64,000 nucleotides of DNA, taken from Blastococcus sp. TF02A-35 (lineage in GTDB: Bacteria; Actinomycetota; Actinomycetes; Mycobacteriales; Geodermatophilaceae). The translations under genes and the position numbers were made by a program. The stretch lies in the NCBI RefSeq assembly GCF_004571075.1, contig NZ_SPQP01000005.1, positions 62,001 through 126,000 on the forward strand, in the 5' to 3' direction. Positions 17,394-28,371 of the stretch are shown in pieces. Each line of letters opens with the position of its first letter. Position 1 is the first letter of the stretch. The notes below the pieces were generated by a model. It made no database searches, had not been told where the DNA came from, and was given only the letters and a program-made list of their open reading frames with translations.

Positions 17394-18899
17394 TCAGTAC
17401 GCCCCGGAACGGGAGAGGACGGCCCGCCCGGTCTTCCAGAGGATCAGCACGTCCAGGGCCATCGACCAGTTCTCCACGTAGCGGAGGTCGAGGCGCACGG
17501 ACTCCTCCCAGGAGAGGTCGCTGCGGCCGGAGATCTGCCACAGACCGGTGAGCCCGGGCTTCACCAGCAGCCGGCGGCTCACCGAGCGGTCGTAGCGGGC
17601 GACCTCCGCCGGGAGCGGCGGACGAGGGCCGACCAGCGACATGGAGCCGCCGAGCACGTTGAGCAGCTGCGGCAGCTCGTCGAGGGAGAGCCGGCGGAGC
17701 AGCCGGCCCACCGGCGTCACCCGCGGGTCGGCGCGGAGCTTGAAGAGCAGCCCGTCGGAGATGTTGTCGGCCCGGAGGGCGTCCAGCTGCCGGTCGGCGT
17801 CGACGACCATGCTGCGGAACTTCAGCATCGTGAACGTGCGCCCGTTGAGCCCCACCCGCTCCTGGCGGTAGAGCACCGGTCCCGCGCTGGTGAACCGGAC
17901 GGCGGCGGCGATGACCAGCAGCGCCGGGGCGAGCACCAGCAGCGCCAGGGCGGCCACCGCACGGTCCACCCCGCCCTTGACGACCCGCCGCCAGCCCTCG
18001 AAGCACGGCTCCTCGACCGACAGCAGCGGCAGCCCCTCGAAGGGCCGGATGTGCAGCCGCGGGCCGGCGACCTCGATCAGGCCGGGGGCCACGAGCAGCT
18101 CGATGCCGGTGCCCTCGAGCTGCCAGGACAGCTCCCGGAGGTACTGCGCGGCGGTCTCGCTGGCCGAGGTGACGGCGATCGTGTCCGCGTCGTGCGACTC
18201 GGCGAGGGCCAGCACGTCGTCGAGCCCGCCGACGGGCACGCCGGCCCGCTCGGCGACCCGGATGCGGTCGGCCGGGGTCACGGCGGCCGCGACGACCTCC
18301 AGGCCCGCGTACTGCTGGCGCTGCAGCCGGGTGACCAGCTCCAGCACGGCTCCGCCGCGGCCCACGACGACGACCTTCTTCGTGCACCGCCCCTGCGCCC
18401 GGAGCCTGCGCAGCCGGGTGCGCGCCGCGTACCGGACGAGCAGGCTGACCGCGGTCAGCACGGGGATGGCGACGACGACGAGCGCGCGGCTCAGCTCCAG
18501 GGCGGCCGCGTAGGACAGGAAGCTGGCCATGGCCAGGAGGAGGAAGCCCGCGCGGGCGACCCGGCGGTACTCGTCGCTGCCGGTGCCGTACGCCCGCTCG
18601 GCGTAGGCGCCGGTGCACCCGAGGAGCACGGGCCAGGCGACGACCAGGGCCAGGGCCGCCCAGAACAGGACCGTGCTGGGGCCCGCCGGGGTCGTGCGGG
18701 CGACCAGGACCGCGGCGCCGGCGGCCGCCGCCGCCAGCGTCTCCACCGAGACCAGCGCGACGGTGTAGGAGCGAACCCAGGACGGGGCGGAGCGACGCGC
18801 GAGCGACCGCGGGCGCGGCAGGGCGACGGCGGTGGACGCTGCCGGTGCCCCCGGCAGGATCACCGCCCCGTTGCTCGCCTGCTGGCGGTCGAGAAGCAT
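17394..18899 (-). CDS. Polyprenyl-phosphate glycosylphosphotransferase (priming enzyme)
   Basis: A 501-residue member of the WbaP/WcaJ family. Four hydrophobic segments (about 45-155) precede a Rossmann-like region (VVVVGRGGAVLEL) and the C-terminal catalytic domain with a further membrane segment (about 310-330), VLYRQERVGLNGRTFTMLKF, RRLSLDELPQLLNVL and KPGLTGLWQISGRSD. It transfers hexose-1-phosphate from UDP-sugar to undecaprenyl phosphate, the first step of repeat-unit synthesis. Full length, with the KFRSM and DELPQ motifs intact. It stands as its own unit: 153 bases to the next gene and 190 bases upstream. Related enzymes are regulated by tyrosine phosphorylation, which links it to the kinase/phosphatase pair. 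Confidence 0.94.
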   Translation of the reverse strand: MLLDRQQASNGAVILPGAPAASTAVALPRPRSLARRSAPSWVRSYTVALVSVETLAAAAAGAAVLVARTTPAGPSTVLFWAALALVVAWPVLLGCTGAYAERAYGTGSDEYRRVARAGFLLLAMASFLSYAAALELSRALVVVAIPVLTAVSLLVRYAARTRLRRLRAQGRCTKKVVVVGRGGAVLELVTRLQRQQYAGLEVVAAAVTPADRIRVAERAGVPVGGLDDVLALAESHDADTIAVTSASETAAQYLRELSWQLEGTGIELLVAPGLIEVAGPRLHIRPFEGLPLLSVEEPCFEGWRRVVKGGVDRAVAALALLVLAPALLVIAAAVRFTSAGPVLYRQERVGLNGRTFTMLKFRSMVVDADRQLDALRADNISDGLLFKLRADPRVTPVGRLLRRLSLDELPQLLNVLGGSMSLVGPRPPLPAEVARYDRSVSRRLLVKPGLTGLWQISGRSDLSWEESVRLDLRYVENWSMALDVLILWKTGRAVLSRSGAY

Positions 18900-19090
18900 G
18901 CGTCCCCCCGGAGCGAAGCTACGCAGCGTAGTCGCCCGATGCCCGAGCCGGAGGACCCGAGCCTGTGAGCAGCGACTTCACGCTACCTAGTGGTGCTGAT
19001 TCGCGGCAACACTCACAGAGAGTCAGCAGAACCGTCAATGCGGAGCGTCACGCTTCACCCGTTCGGACCGCGCGGTCCGCCCCGGACGGG
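18900..19090. promoter_or_regulatory. Promoter region of the priming glycosylphosphotransferase
   Basis: This 191-base gap carries a perfect 13-base palindrome (CTACGC-A-GCGTAG, 18919-18931) 20 bases upstream of the priming-enzyme start, a plausible operator. The rest has lower G+C than its neighbours (around 18960-19050), as expected for a promoter. No clear sigma-70 hexamers could be fixed. Confidence 0.4.
19064..19079 (-). terminator. Palindrome downstream of pth
   Basis: CGGACC-GCGC-GGTCCG is a perfect 16-base palindrome 11 bases past the pth stop. It is a short hairpin and a possible terminator of the rplY-pth transcript. Confidence 0.4.
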
Positions 19091-19738
19091 TCAGCTGCGG
19101 GGGTGCACCTGGTTCTGGGCGGCCTCGAGGCCCGAGGTGAGCAGCAGCTCGGTGGCGTCGGCGGCCTCGACCAGGAGCAGGTCGAGCTCCTTGCGCTCGG
19201 TGGACGAGAAGTCCTTGAGGACGAAGTCGGCGGGGTCCTGCCGGCCGGGCGGGCGGCCGATCCCCACGCGCACCCGCAGGTAGTCCTTGGTGCCGGTGCT
19301 CCGGCTGATCGAGCGCAGGCCGTTGTGCCCGCCCTCGCCGCCCCCGCGCTTGAGCCGGACGGCGGAGAAGGGGATGTCGAGCTCGTCGTGGAGCACGACC
19401 AGCTGCTCGGGCGGCAGCTTGTGGTAGTCGAGGAGGCCGCGCACCGGCCCGCCGGACTCGTTCATGTAGGTCAGCGGCTGGGCCAGCACGACGCGGCGCC
19501 CGGCCAGCCGGCCCTCGCCGGAGACGGCCCGCGCACGGGCGCCCTTCCCGGGGGCGAGCTTGATCCCGGCCCGGCGCGCCAGCTCCTCGAGGACCATCGC
19601 GCCCACGTTGTGCCGGTTGCCGGCGTAGCCCGGCCCGGGGTTGCCCAGCCCGACGACCAGGAACGGCCCCTCCGGCGCCGGGGACGCCGCAGGGGCGCCG
19701 GCGGTGCCGGCGCCCCTGTGGCTCGTGCTCTCGGTCAG
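19091..19738 (-). CDS. pth: Peptidyl-tRNA hydrolase
   Basis: About 215 residues. The N-terminal motif [20 protein letters not shown] holds the conserved Asn and the catalytic His; HDELDIPF carries the catalytic-region Asp, and [12 protein letters not shown] and GIGRPPGR are also conserved. The enzyme frees tRNA from peptidyl-tRNA dropped from ribosomes. The frame has no ATG, GTG or TTG between the rplY stop and the catalytic motif. CTG 19738, with GAGG six bases upstream overlapping the rplY stop, is the best start; a later CTG just before VVGLGNP is the alternative. It lies eight bases after rplY, so the two are an operon, as in M. tuberculosis. Confidence 0.9.
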   Translation of the reverse strand: MTESTSHRGAGTAGAPAASPAPEGPFLVVGLGNPGPGYAGNRHNVGAMVLEELARRAGIKLAPGKGARARAVSGEGRLAGRRVVLAQPLTYMNESGGPVRGLLDYHKLPPEQLVVLHDELDIPFSAVRLKRGGGEGGHNGLRSISRSTGTKDYLRVRVGIGRPPGRQDPADFVLKDFSSTERKELDLLLVEAADATELLLTSGLEAAQNQVHPRS

Positions 19739-19746
19739 CGGATGCC

Positions 19747-20463
19747 TCAGCCGTTGTCGGCGGACTTCTCCGCCGAGTCCATCGACTCGCCGCTGCCCTG
19801 GTCCTGCGGCTCGGGGACGACGTCGCCCTGGCCGGTGCCCTCGGCAGCCTCGTCGGACTCCTCGCGCTCGATACCGGCCTCGGCCTCGGCCTGCTCCAGC
19901 TCGGCCTCGAGGGCCTCGGCGCTGGGCGCCGCCATCAGGTTGACGACGAGGGCCTCGGGGTCGGTGATCAGCGTCGCGCCCTGGGGCAGGGTCAGCGCAC
20001 CGGCGGTGACGCCCTCACCGGCGGCGCGGCCGGTGACGTCGACCTCGATCGACTCGGGGATGGCGGTGGCCAGGGCCTCGACCGAGACGGTGTTCAGCTC
20101 GATGCTCACGAGGACGTCGGCCGTGGTGTCGCCGACGGTCAGCACCGGCACGTCCACGGTGACCTTCTCGCCGCGGCGGACGATGACCAGGTCGACGTGC
20201 TCGTGCACGCGGGTCAGCGGGTCGCGCTGCACGGCCTTGGTCAGGGCGAGCTGCTCCTTGCCGTCGAGGACGACGGTCAGCAGCACGTTGGAGCCGCCGT
20301 TGCGCAGCGCCGCGGCGAACTCGCGGGCGGGCAGCGACAGGTGGACGACGTCCTGGCCGTGCCCGTACAGGACGGCGGGGACGCGGCCGGCACGGCGGGT
20401 GCGACGGGCGCTGCCCTTGCCGAACTCGGTGCGGGTCTCGGCTTCGAGGCGGTAGTCAGCCAC
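19747..20463 (-). CDS. rplY: Ribosomal protein L25/general stress protein Ctc
   Basis: A 238-residue long-form (Ctc/TL5) L25, which binds 5S rRNA in the large ribosomal subunit. The N-terminal L25 domain includes [20 protein letters not shown] and LYGHG; the C-terminal beta domain (about 95-190) follows, then an acidic, Glu/Ala-rich tail of about 50 residues common in actinobacterial Ctc. GTG 20463 has GAGGAG about nine bases upstream, which fixes the start. The frame extends further upstream without likeness to the family. The gene precedes pth. Confidence 0.95.
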   Translation of the reverse strand: MADYRLEAETRTEFGKGSARRTRRAGRVPAVLYGHGQDVVHLSLPAREFAAALRNGGSNVLLTVVLDGKEQLALTKAVQRDPLTRVHEHVDLVIVRRGEKVTVDVPVLTVGDTTADVLVSIELNTVSVEALATAIPESIEVDVTGRAAGEGVTAGALTLPQGATLITDPEALVVNLMAAPSAEALEAELEQAEAEAGIEREESDEAAEGTGQGDVVPEPQDQGSGESMDSAEKSADNG

Positions 20464-20607
20464 GGTGGTGTGCTCCTCAGGAGGTGATTCGGTCTGCGGG
20501 CCGGCGACCGGCGCAGCACACCTCGCGGGGCACACGCACGTCGATCACGGAGTCGGATGGACCGCTCCCTCGCCGGGCAACGCGGCCCACGATACGCGAT
20601 CCGCCGC

Positions 20608-20650
20608 GGCCGCCCTCCGGGGACCCGCGGCGCGGGGGGCGAGGGCGGCC
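20608..20650 (-). terminator. Hairpin downstream of prs
   Basis: Ten-base arms at 20608-20617 and 20641-20650 pair perfectly around a 23-base loop that is itself GC-rich and foldable. It lies six bases after the prs stop, so it is likely the terminator of the glmU-prs transcript. Confidence 0.6.
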
Positions 20651-20656
20651 CTGCGC

Positions 20657-21637
20657 CTAGCTCTCGCCGCCGAAGAGGCTCGTGACCGAGCCGTCCTCGA
20701 AGACCGCCTTGATCGCCTGGGCCAGCAGCGGGGCGATGGAGAGCACGGTGAGCTTGTCGAACTGGCGCGCCGGCTCGATGGGCAGCGTGTTGGTGATCAG
20801 CACCTCGCTGACCCGGCTGTTCTTGAGCCGGTCGACCGCGGGGCCGGACAGCACGCCGTGGGTGGCGGCGATGACGACGTCGGCCGCGCCCTGCGCGAAG
20901 AGGGTGTCGGCGGCCTTCACGATCGTGCCGCCGGTGTCGATCATGTCGTCGACCAGGATGCAGACCCGGCCCTCGACCTCGCCGACGACGCGGTTGGCCA
21001 CGACCTCGTTGGGGCGCGTCACGTCGCGGGTCTTGTGGATGAAGGCCAGCGGCGTGCCGCCGAGCTTGTCGCTCCAGCGCTCCGACACCCGGACCCGGCC
21101 GGCGTCCGGGGAGACGACGGTCAGGTCGCAGTGCCCCCACTTGCGCTTGACCTCGTCGACCAGCAGGTCCATCGCGAAGAGGTGGTCGACGGGGCCGTCG
21201 AAGAAGCCCTGGATCTGCGCGGTGTGCAGGTCGACGGCCATGAGGCGGTCGGCCCCGGCGGTCTTGAACAGGTCCGCGACCAGCCGGGCGGAGATCGGCT
21301 CGCGGCCGCGGTGCTTCTTGTCCTGCCGCGCGTACGGGAAGAACGGGGCGACGACGGTGATCCGCTTGGCCGAGGCGCGCTTGAGCGCGTCGACCATGAT
21401 CAGCTGCTCCATGAGCCAGGTGTTGATGGGCGCCGTGTGGCTCTGCACCACGAAGGCGTCGCAGCCGCGCACCGACTCCTCGAAGCGCACGAACAGCTCG
21501 CCGTTGGCGAACTCGTACGAGGCGGTGGGGGTCGGCGTGACGCCGAGGTGGCCGGCGATCTCGTCGGTCAGCGCCGGGTAGGCCCGACCGGAGAAGAGCA
21601 TCAGGCTCTTGTTCGTCGTCTGCCGGATCGCACTCAT
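20657..21637 (-). CDS. prs: Ribose-phosphate pyrophosphokinase (PRPP synthetase)
   Basis: A 326-residue, full-length class I PRPP synthetase, making PRPP from ribose-5-phosphate and ATP for nucleotide, His and Trp synthesis. It shows FANGELFVRFEESVRG, the catalytic flexible-loop region YARQDKKHRGREPISARL, and the PRPP-binding loop VCILVDDMIDTGGTIV. The Lys-Arg pair and DDMIDTGGT motif are intact. It lies 15 bases after glmU; glmU-prs is a common actinobacterial pair linking UDP-GlcNAc and PRPP supply. Confidence 0.97.
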   Translation of the reverse strand: MSAIRQTTNKSLMLFSGRAYPALTDEIAGHLGVTPTPTASYEFANGELFVRFEESVRGCDAFVVQSHTAPINTWLMEQLIMVDALKRASAKRITVVAPFFPYARQDKKHRGREPISARLVADLFKTAGADRLMAVDLHTAQIQGFFDGPVDHLFAMDLLVDEVKRKWGHCDLTVVSPDAGRVRVSERWSDKLGGTPLAFIHKTRDVTRPNEVVANRVVGEVEGRVCILVDDMIDTGGTIVKAADTLFAQGAADVVIAATHGVLSGPAVDRLKNSRVSEVLITNTLPIEPARQFDKLTVLSIAPLLAQAIKAVFEDGSVTSLFGGES

Positions 21638-21652
21638 CGGCTTCGCGTATCC

Positions 21653-23161
21653 CTAGCTGTCGTGGTCCGCACGGGAGGGACCGGACGACTCCTCCCGGGG
21701 TGCCCCGGCCTGGTTCTCGGCCGCTTCCGCGGCCTGCGCAGCGGGCGAACCGGGCCGTCGGCGACGTACCCAGCCTGCCACATTGCGCTGCTGCGCCCGA
21801 GCGACGGCCATCGCCCCGGGGGGCACGTCGGAGGTGATGACCGACCCTGCGGCGGTGTAGGCGCCATCCCCCACGGTGACCGGCGCCACGAACATGTTGT
21901 CGGCACCGGTGCGGGCGTGGTCGCCGATCGTGGTGTGGTGCTTGGCCACGCCGTCGTAGTTCACGAAGACCGTGGCCGCCCCGATGTTGGTGCCGCGGCC
22001 GATCGTCACGTCGCCCACGTAGGACAGGTGCGGGATCTTCGACCCCTCCCCGACCTGCGCGTTCTTGGTCTCGACGAACGTCCCGACCTTCGCGCCGGCA
22101 CCGAGGTCGGTCCCGGGCCGGAGGTAGGCGAAGGGGCCGACGGAGACCTGCGGGCCGACCCGTGCGCCGACGGCGTGGGCGCGCACCACCGACGCCCCCT
22201 CCCCCACCTCGGTGTCGACCAGCGTGGTGTCCGGCCCCACGTGGGCAGCGTCACCGACGGAGGTCATCCCTTGGAGGTGCGTGCCCGGCTCGAGGACGGC
22301 GTCGCGGCCGACGGTGACGGTCACGTCGACCCACGTCGTCAGCGGGTCGACGACGGTGACGCCGCTGCGCATCAGCTCGTCGAGGACCCGGTCGTTGAGG
22401 GTGCGGCGGCGGGCGGCGAGCTCGACGCGGTCGTTGCAGCCCAGGACGTCGTCGGGGTCCTCGGCGATCACGCCGCCGACCCGGGCGCCGTCCCCGACCA
22501 GCAGGCCCAGGACGTCGGTGAAGTAGAGCTCGCCCTGGTCGTTGTCGGCGTCGATCCGGCCGAGGGCGGACCGGACGGCGGCGGCGTCGCCGACGTAGAC
22601 CCCGGCGTTGATCTCGCGGATCGCGCGCTGCTCCTCGGTGGCGTCGCGCTGCTCGACGATGGCCCGGACGGACCCGTCGGCGTCGCGGACGATCCGGCCC
22701 AGCCCGGTGGGGTCCTCGACCTCGGCGGTGAGGACGGTGAGCGCGTTCCCCTGGCGGAGGTGCTCGTCCACGAGCCGCACGACGGTCGACTGCCGCAGGA
22801 GCGGGGCGTCCCCGTTGACCAGCAGGACCGGCCCGGTGAGGTCCGGGACGGCGGCGAGGGCGACCGCGGCGGCGTGCCCCGACCCGCGCTGCTCCTCCTG
22901 CACCACGGGCAGGGCCTCCGGGGCCACCTGGGCCAGGTGGTCGCGCACGGCCTCCCTGCCCGCGCCGACCACCACGACGGTGACGCCGGCCGCCAGCGGC
23001 GACGCGGCGGCCAGGACGTGGCCGAGCATGCTGCGCCCGCCGAGCGGGTGCAGGACCTTGGGGGTGGCGGAGCGCATGCGGGTCCCCTGGCCCGCGGCGA
23101 GGACCACGACGGCGGCCACCGTCGGCGCGGCGGGGGTGGGGACCGGCTGGGCGTGGGTCAC
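21653..23161 (-). CDS. glmU: Bifunctional GlcNAc-1-P uridyltransferase / glucosamine-1-P acetyltransferase
   Basis: A 502-residue GlmU, making UDP-GlcNAc for peptidoglycan and polysaccharide. The N-terminal pyrophosphorylase domain has VVVLAAGQGTRMRSATPKVL (about 19-38) and LVNGDAPLL. The C-terminal left-handed beta-helix has hexapeptide repeats and the acetyl-transfer residues near FVETKNAQVGEGSKIPHLSY and NYDGVAKHHT. A 40-residue charged C-terminal tail is longer than in E. coli, as usual for actinobacteria. It sits just downstream of the tRNA-Gln gene on the same strand. Confidence 0.97.
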   Translation of the reverse strand: MTHAQPVPTPAAPTVAAVVVLAAGQGTRMRSATPKVLHPLGGRSMLGHVLAAASPLAAGVTVVVVGAGREAVRDHLAQVAPEALPVVQEEQRGSGHAAAVALAAVPDLTGPVLLVNGDAPLLRQSTVVRLVDEHLRQGNALTVLTAEVEDPTGLGRIVRDADGSVRAIVEQRDATEEQRAIREINAGVYVGDAAAVRSALGRIDADNDQGELYFTDVLGLLVGDGARVGGVIAEDPDDVLGCNDRVELAARRRTLNDRVLDELMRSGVTVVDPLTTWVDVTVTVGRDAVLEPGTHLQGMTSVGDAAHVGPDTTLVDTEVGEGASVVRAHAVGARVGPQVSVGPFAYLRPGTDLGAGAKVGTFVETKNAQVGEGSKIPHLSYVGDVTIGRGTNIGAATVFVNYDGVAKHHTTIGDHARTGADNMFVAPVTVGDGAYTAAGSVITSDVPPGAMAVARAQQRNVAGWVRRRRPGSPAAQAAEAAENQAGAPREESSGPSRADHDS

Positions 23162-23195
23162 GGAACTCCTCGGTCGGCGTCGGCGCGGTGCTCGC

Positions 23196-23267
23196 TGGGG
23201 GACTCGGACTCGAACCGAGACTGCACGGCTCCAAAGGCCGGCGGGCTGCCGATTACCCCATCCCCCA
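23196..23267 (-). tRNA. tRNA-Gln (anticodon TTG)
   Basis: A 72-nt cloverleaf. Acceptor arms TGGGGGA and TCCCCCA pair fully. The T arm is intact (CTCGG-TTCGAGT-CCGAG). The anticodon loop CTTTGGA gives TTG for Gln. The first pair of the anticodon stem appears to be a C-T mismatch; the other four pair. The U1-A72 end is typical of Gln tRNA. It reads leftward into glmU 34 bases away. CCA is not encoded. Confidence 0.92.
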
Positions 23268-23484
23268 TCCCCGGGCCCGCGGGCGGCCCGGGGGCGCCGG
23301 ACCGGCCGGCGCTCCCCGCGAGCCTAGGGCCCGCCGGTGGCCGGGGCACCCGCCCGGCGCCGGGTGGCGTGCGGTGGCGACCCGGCCGGGTCGCCGTCCG
23401 CCCTACGGTGCCGTAGGTTACGGCCACGCAGCCGGGCCCGACGTGCGCCCGCCGTTCCCCCCGTCGGTCGCCCCCGGAGGCCCC

Positions 23485-24477
23485 TTGTCCGCTCCTGCTC
23501 GTACCCGGCCCACGTCTCCTCCGCGCCACGCCGCGCCGCACGCCGGGCTGCCGGCCAACGCGATCGGCCGGCGCAAGAGCGTGCTGGAGATCGTCACCCT
23601 CTACGTCATCGTGGTCGTGCCGTTCCTCGCCCTGGCGGCGGTGGTCCCGGCCGTCTGGGGCTGGGGGCTCTCCTGGCTGGACGTGGGGCTGGCGGTCGGC
23701 TTTTACTTCTTCACCCTGCTCGGCGTGACGGTGGGCTACCACCGCTACTTCACGCACGGCTCCTTCAAGGCCAAGCGCCCGCTGCGGCTGACCCTGGCCG
23801 TGGCCGGGTCGATGGCCATCCAGGGCCCGGTCGTGCAGTGGGTCGCCGACCACCGGCGGCACCACGCCTTCTCCGACCGGGACGGCGACCCGCACTCCCC
23901 GTGGCGGTACGGCACGGACCTGCGCTCGCTGCTCAAGGGCATGTTCCACGCGCACCTGGGCTGGCTGTTCGAGCGGCGCAAGACGAACATGGAGCGCTAC
24001 GCGCCGGACCTGCTGAAGGACGCCGCGCTGGTCCGCACGGACAAGATGTTCGTCGTCTGGGCCGGCATCAGCCTGTTCCTGCCGGCCGTCATCGGCGGGC
24101 TGGTGACGGCGAGCTGGGCCGGCGCCTGGACGGCCTTCTTCTGGGCCGGCCTCGTGCGCATCGCCCTGCTGCACCACGTGACCTGGTCGATCAACTCCGT
24201 CTGCCACGTGGTCGGCGACCGGCCGTTCGTCTCCCCCGGCCGTGACCGCGCGACGAACTTCTGGCCGCTGGCGATCCTCAGCGCCGGCGAGTCGTGGCAC
24301 AACCTGCACCACGCGGACCCGACGTGCGCCCGCCACGGCGTGCTGCGCGGGCAGATCGACATCAGCGCGCGCGTGATCTGGGCCTTCGAGAAGCTCGGCT
24401 GGGCCTGGAACGTCAAGTGGCCCGACCCGGTGCGGCTCGCCGCCAAGCGGCGGGTCCCCGCCTCAGCCGCGAGCTGA
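23485..24477 (+). CDS. Acyl-CoA/fatty acid desaturase (delta-9 type)
   Basis: A 330-residue membrane di-iron desaturase. The three histidine boxes are HRYFTH (HX4H), HRRHH (HX2HH) and HNLHH, with four hydrophobic segments arranged around them. These enzymes introduce a cis double bond into saturated acyl chains, tuning membrane fluidity. TTG 23485 is chosen because GGAGG lies five bases upstream; the frame is open upstream but gives nothing family-like. A perfect 18-base inverted repeat follows the stop and a TetR gene comes next, suggesting local regulation of desaturation, as in other actinobacteria where TetR regulators adjoin desaturases. Confidence 0.92.
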   Translation: MSAPARTRPTSPPRHAAPHAGLPANAIGRRKSVLEIVTLYVIVVVPFLALAAVVPAVWGWGLSWLDVGLAVGFYFFTLLGVTVGYHRYFTHGSFKAKRPLRLTLAVAGSMAIQGPVVQWVADHRRHHAFSDRDGDPHSPWRYGTDLRSLLKGMFHAHLGWLFERRKTNMERYAPDLLKDAALVRTDKMFVVWAGISLFLPAVIGGLVTASWAGAWTAFFWAGLVRIALLHHVTWSINSVCHVVGDRPFVSPGRDRATNFWPLAILSAGESWHNLHHADPTCARHGVLRGQIDISARVIWAFEKLGWAWNVKWPDPVRLAAKRRVPASAAS

Positions 24478-24493
24478 GCATCCCGGCACCGAA

Positions 24494-24533
24494 CGAGCGG
24501 CCGGCCGGAGCGAACGCTCCGGCCGGCCGCTCG
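24494..24533. terminator. Perfect 18-bp inverted repeat with four-base loop between desaturase and tetR
   Basis: Arms 24494-24511 and 24516-24533 match perfectly, loop GAAC. It begins 17 bases after the desaturase stop and ends nine bases before the regulator ATG, so it serves as a strong terminator for the desaturase. Because it lies where a tetR promoter or leader would be, it may also be an operator for the regulator or occlude its ribosome-binding site. Confidence 0.8.
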
Positions 24534-24542
24534 CGCGTGCGC

Positions 24543-25127
24543 ATGTCTGGGCCGGAGCGCCGCCGCCAGCTGCTGGACGTCGGCCGCGGGGTCTTCGCCA
24601 GCAAGGGCTTCGACGCCACGTCGGTCGAGGAGATCGCCGCGCGGGCGGAGGTGAGCAAGCCGGTCGTCTACGAGCACTTCGGCGGCAAGGAGGGCCTGCA
24701 CGCCGACGTCGTCGACCGCGAGATGCGCCGGCTGCTCGAGCGGTTCACCACGGCGCTGTCCGAGCCCGGGCACCCGCGCGAGCTGCTCGAGCGGGCCGCC
24801 CTGGTGCTCCTGGACTACATCGAGGAGGACACCGACGGCTTCCGGGTGCTGACCCGGGACGCGCCCGTCACCAGCGGAGCAGGGCCGTTCGGCTCGCTCC
24901 TCGGCGAGGTGGCCCGCAAGGTCGAGCACATCCTCGAGGCCCACTTCGCCGAGCGCGGGTACCCCGTGGGCCTCGCCGGGCTCTACAGCCAGGCGCTGGT
25001 GGGGATGGTCGCGCTCACCGGCCAGTGGTGGCTGGACACGCGCTCCCCCGGCAAGCGCGAGGTCGCCGCCCACCTGGTCGGCCTGGCCTACGACGGCCTG
25101 TCGCACCTCGGCCCGCGGACGGGCTGA
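24543..25127 (+). CDS. TetR family transcriptional regulator
   Basis: A 194-residue TetR-type repressor. The N-terminal helix-turn-helix reads RRRQLLDVGRGVFASKGFD then EIAARAEVSKPVVYEHFGGK, the family consensus. The C-terminal ligand domain is divergent. ATG 24543 was chosen because the helix-turn-helix begins ten residues later; a GTG six bases earlier is possible. There is no visible ribosome-binding site, since the inverted repeat ends nine bases upstream. Likely target: its own locus or the desaturase; ligands of relatives are acyl-CoAs, but that is inference. The position next to glmU resembles Rv1019 of M. tuberculosis. Confidence 0.9.
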   Translation: MSGPERRRQLLDVGRGVFASKGFDATSVEEIAARAEVSKPVVYEHFGGKEGLHADVVDREMRRLLERFTTALSEPGHPRELLERAALVLLDYIEEDTDGFRVLTRDAPVTSGAGPFGSLLGEVARKVEHILEAHFAERGYPVGLAGLYSQALVGMVALTGQWWLDTRSPGKREVAAHLVGLAYDGLSHLGPRTG

Positions 25128-25136
25128 CCCTGCCGC

Positions 25137-26059
25137 CTAGGCGACGAGGCGGGCGCCGGGCACCGGCCCGCTGACGGCCCGCACGGTGCGGAAGACCCCC
25201 ACGCCGGCCAGCTCAGCGGCGAGCCGCACGGCCGCCGCCTCGTCGCGGGCCAGCGCCGCCACGGTCGGCCCGGAGCCGCTCACCAGCGCAGCGAGGGCGC
25301 CCGCGTCGGTCGCCGCCCGCAGGGCGCGGCGGAGGTCGGGCCGCAGGGCCAGCGCCGGCGCCTGCAGGTCGTTCGCCAGCGCCCCGGCGAGGTCGGTCGG
25401 CGAGGTCCCGCGCAGGGCGGCGACCACCGGCTCCGCGGGCGCCGGCCCGGCCACCTCCGGCAGCGCGCCGGAGGCCCGCATCCGGTCCAGCTCGCCGTAG
25501 ACGGCGGGCGTGGACAGCCCCTCGCCGGCGATGCCCAGCACCCAGTGCGACCGCCCGCCGGCGAGGACGGGTGACACCTGCTCGCCGCGTCCGGTGCCGA
25601 GGGCCACCCCGCCGACCAGGCTGAAGGGCACGTCGCTGCCGAGCCGGGCGGCGAGGGCCAGCAGGTCCTCGCGGGCCGCCCGCGTCCCCCAGAAGGCGTC
25701 CAGGGCCACCAGCGCGGCGGCCGCGTCGGCACTGCCCCCGGCGAGACCGGCGGCCACCGGGATGGTCTTCGCGACGTCCAGCGCGGCGTCGGCGGGGACG
25801 CCGGCCTGCTCGGCCAGCAGCTCGGCGGCGCGCCAGACGAGGTTGGACCGGTCCCCCGGCACCGCGCCCGGGCCGCCGGCGACGCCGGTCCCCTCGCCGG
25901 AGACGGTCAGCGACAGGCCCTCGCCGGGCCGGACGCTGACCGTGTCGAACAGCGACACCGCCAGGTAGACCGTGTGCAGCTCGTGGAACCCGTCCTCGCG
26001 CAGCGGGCCGACGCCCAGGTGGACGTTGACCTTCGCGGGCGCCCGGGCGACGACGACGG

Positions 26060-26063
<4 letters not shown>
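25137..26063 (-). CDS. ispE: 4-diphosphocytidyl-2-C-methyl-D-erythritol kinase
   Basis: A 308-residue GHMP-family kinase of the MEP isoprenoid pathway, phosphorylating the 2-hydroxyl of CDP-ME. It has the N-terminal [13 protein letters not shown] (catalytic Lys), the glycine-rich ATP loop [17 protein letters not shown], and the C-terminal [11 protein letters not shown]. Length is normal. Its start overlaps the rsmA stop as GTGA. It ends nine bases from the convergent tetR stop. Confidence 0.97.
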
Positions 26064-28074
<2,011 letters not shown>

Positions 28075-28171
28075 TCACCGGTCCCGACCCAGGGGCCCGT
28101 GCGCCCGGGACCAGGTCCAGGAGCGCTCGTCGCCACCCGGGTCGTGCTCCATCCCGGCTGTCGGTCACGAC

Positions 28172-28199
28172 ACGATAACGAACACGCTGCGCGAGGCAA
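28172..28199 (-). promoter_or_regulatory. Candidate rpfB promoter
   Basis: On the minus strand TTGCCT (28199-28194) is followed after 16 bases by TATCGT (28177-28172), a fair match to sigma-70-type -35 and -10 boxes in an otherwise GC-rich stretch. It would start a message near 28165. Confidence 0.45.
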
Positions 28200-28228
28200 C
28201 GGTCCACGACGAGTGAAGCAGGACCCGG

Positions 28229-28297
28229 TCAGTGCGCTCCGTGGGCGCGCCGGTGCAGGGTGTGACCGCCGTGCCGGATGGGGCGGGTGTGGCACAT
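28229..28297 (-). CDS. Possible 22-residue His-rich peptide
   Basis: An ATG at 28297 preceded by GAGGG at nine bases opens a 22-codon frame ending in TGA, with six histidines and four arginines (starts MCHTRPIRHGGH). It lies upstream of the predicted rpfB promoter. It could be a real small protein, a metal-sensing leader, or chance. No family is recognised. Confidence 0.2.
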   Translation of the reverse strand: MCHTRPIRHGGHTLHRRAHGAH

Positions 28298-28371
28298 GGT
28301 CAACGGCCCTCGAAGGCGGTGACGAAGCCCACGGTGTGCCGCGGCCGCTCCCGGGCAGGGAAGCCGGCCGG

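Noticed and set aside
23196-23267. tRNA-Gln as an integration site for a mobile element
   Set aside because: No integrase, repeated tRNA end or transferred genes are next to it; the flanks are conserved housekeeping genes. The same holds for tRNA-Ala and tRNA-Arg.
24294-24542. Extended N-terminus for the TetR regulator
   Set aside because: It would overlap the end of the desaturase gene in another frame and the strong inverted repeat.
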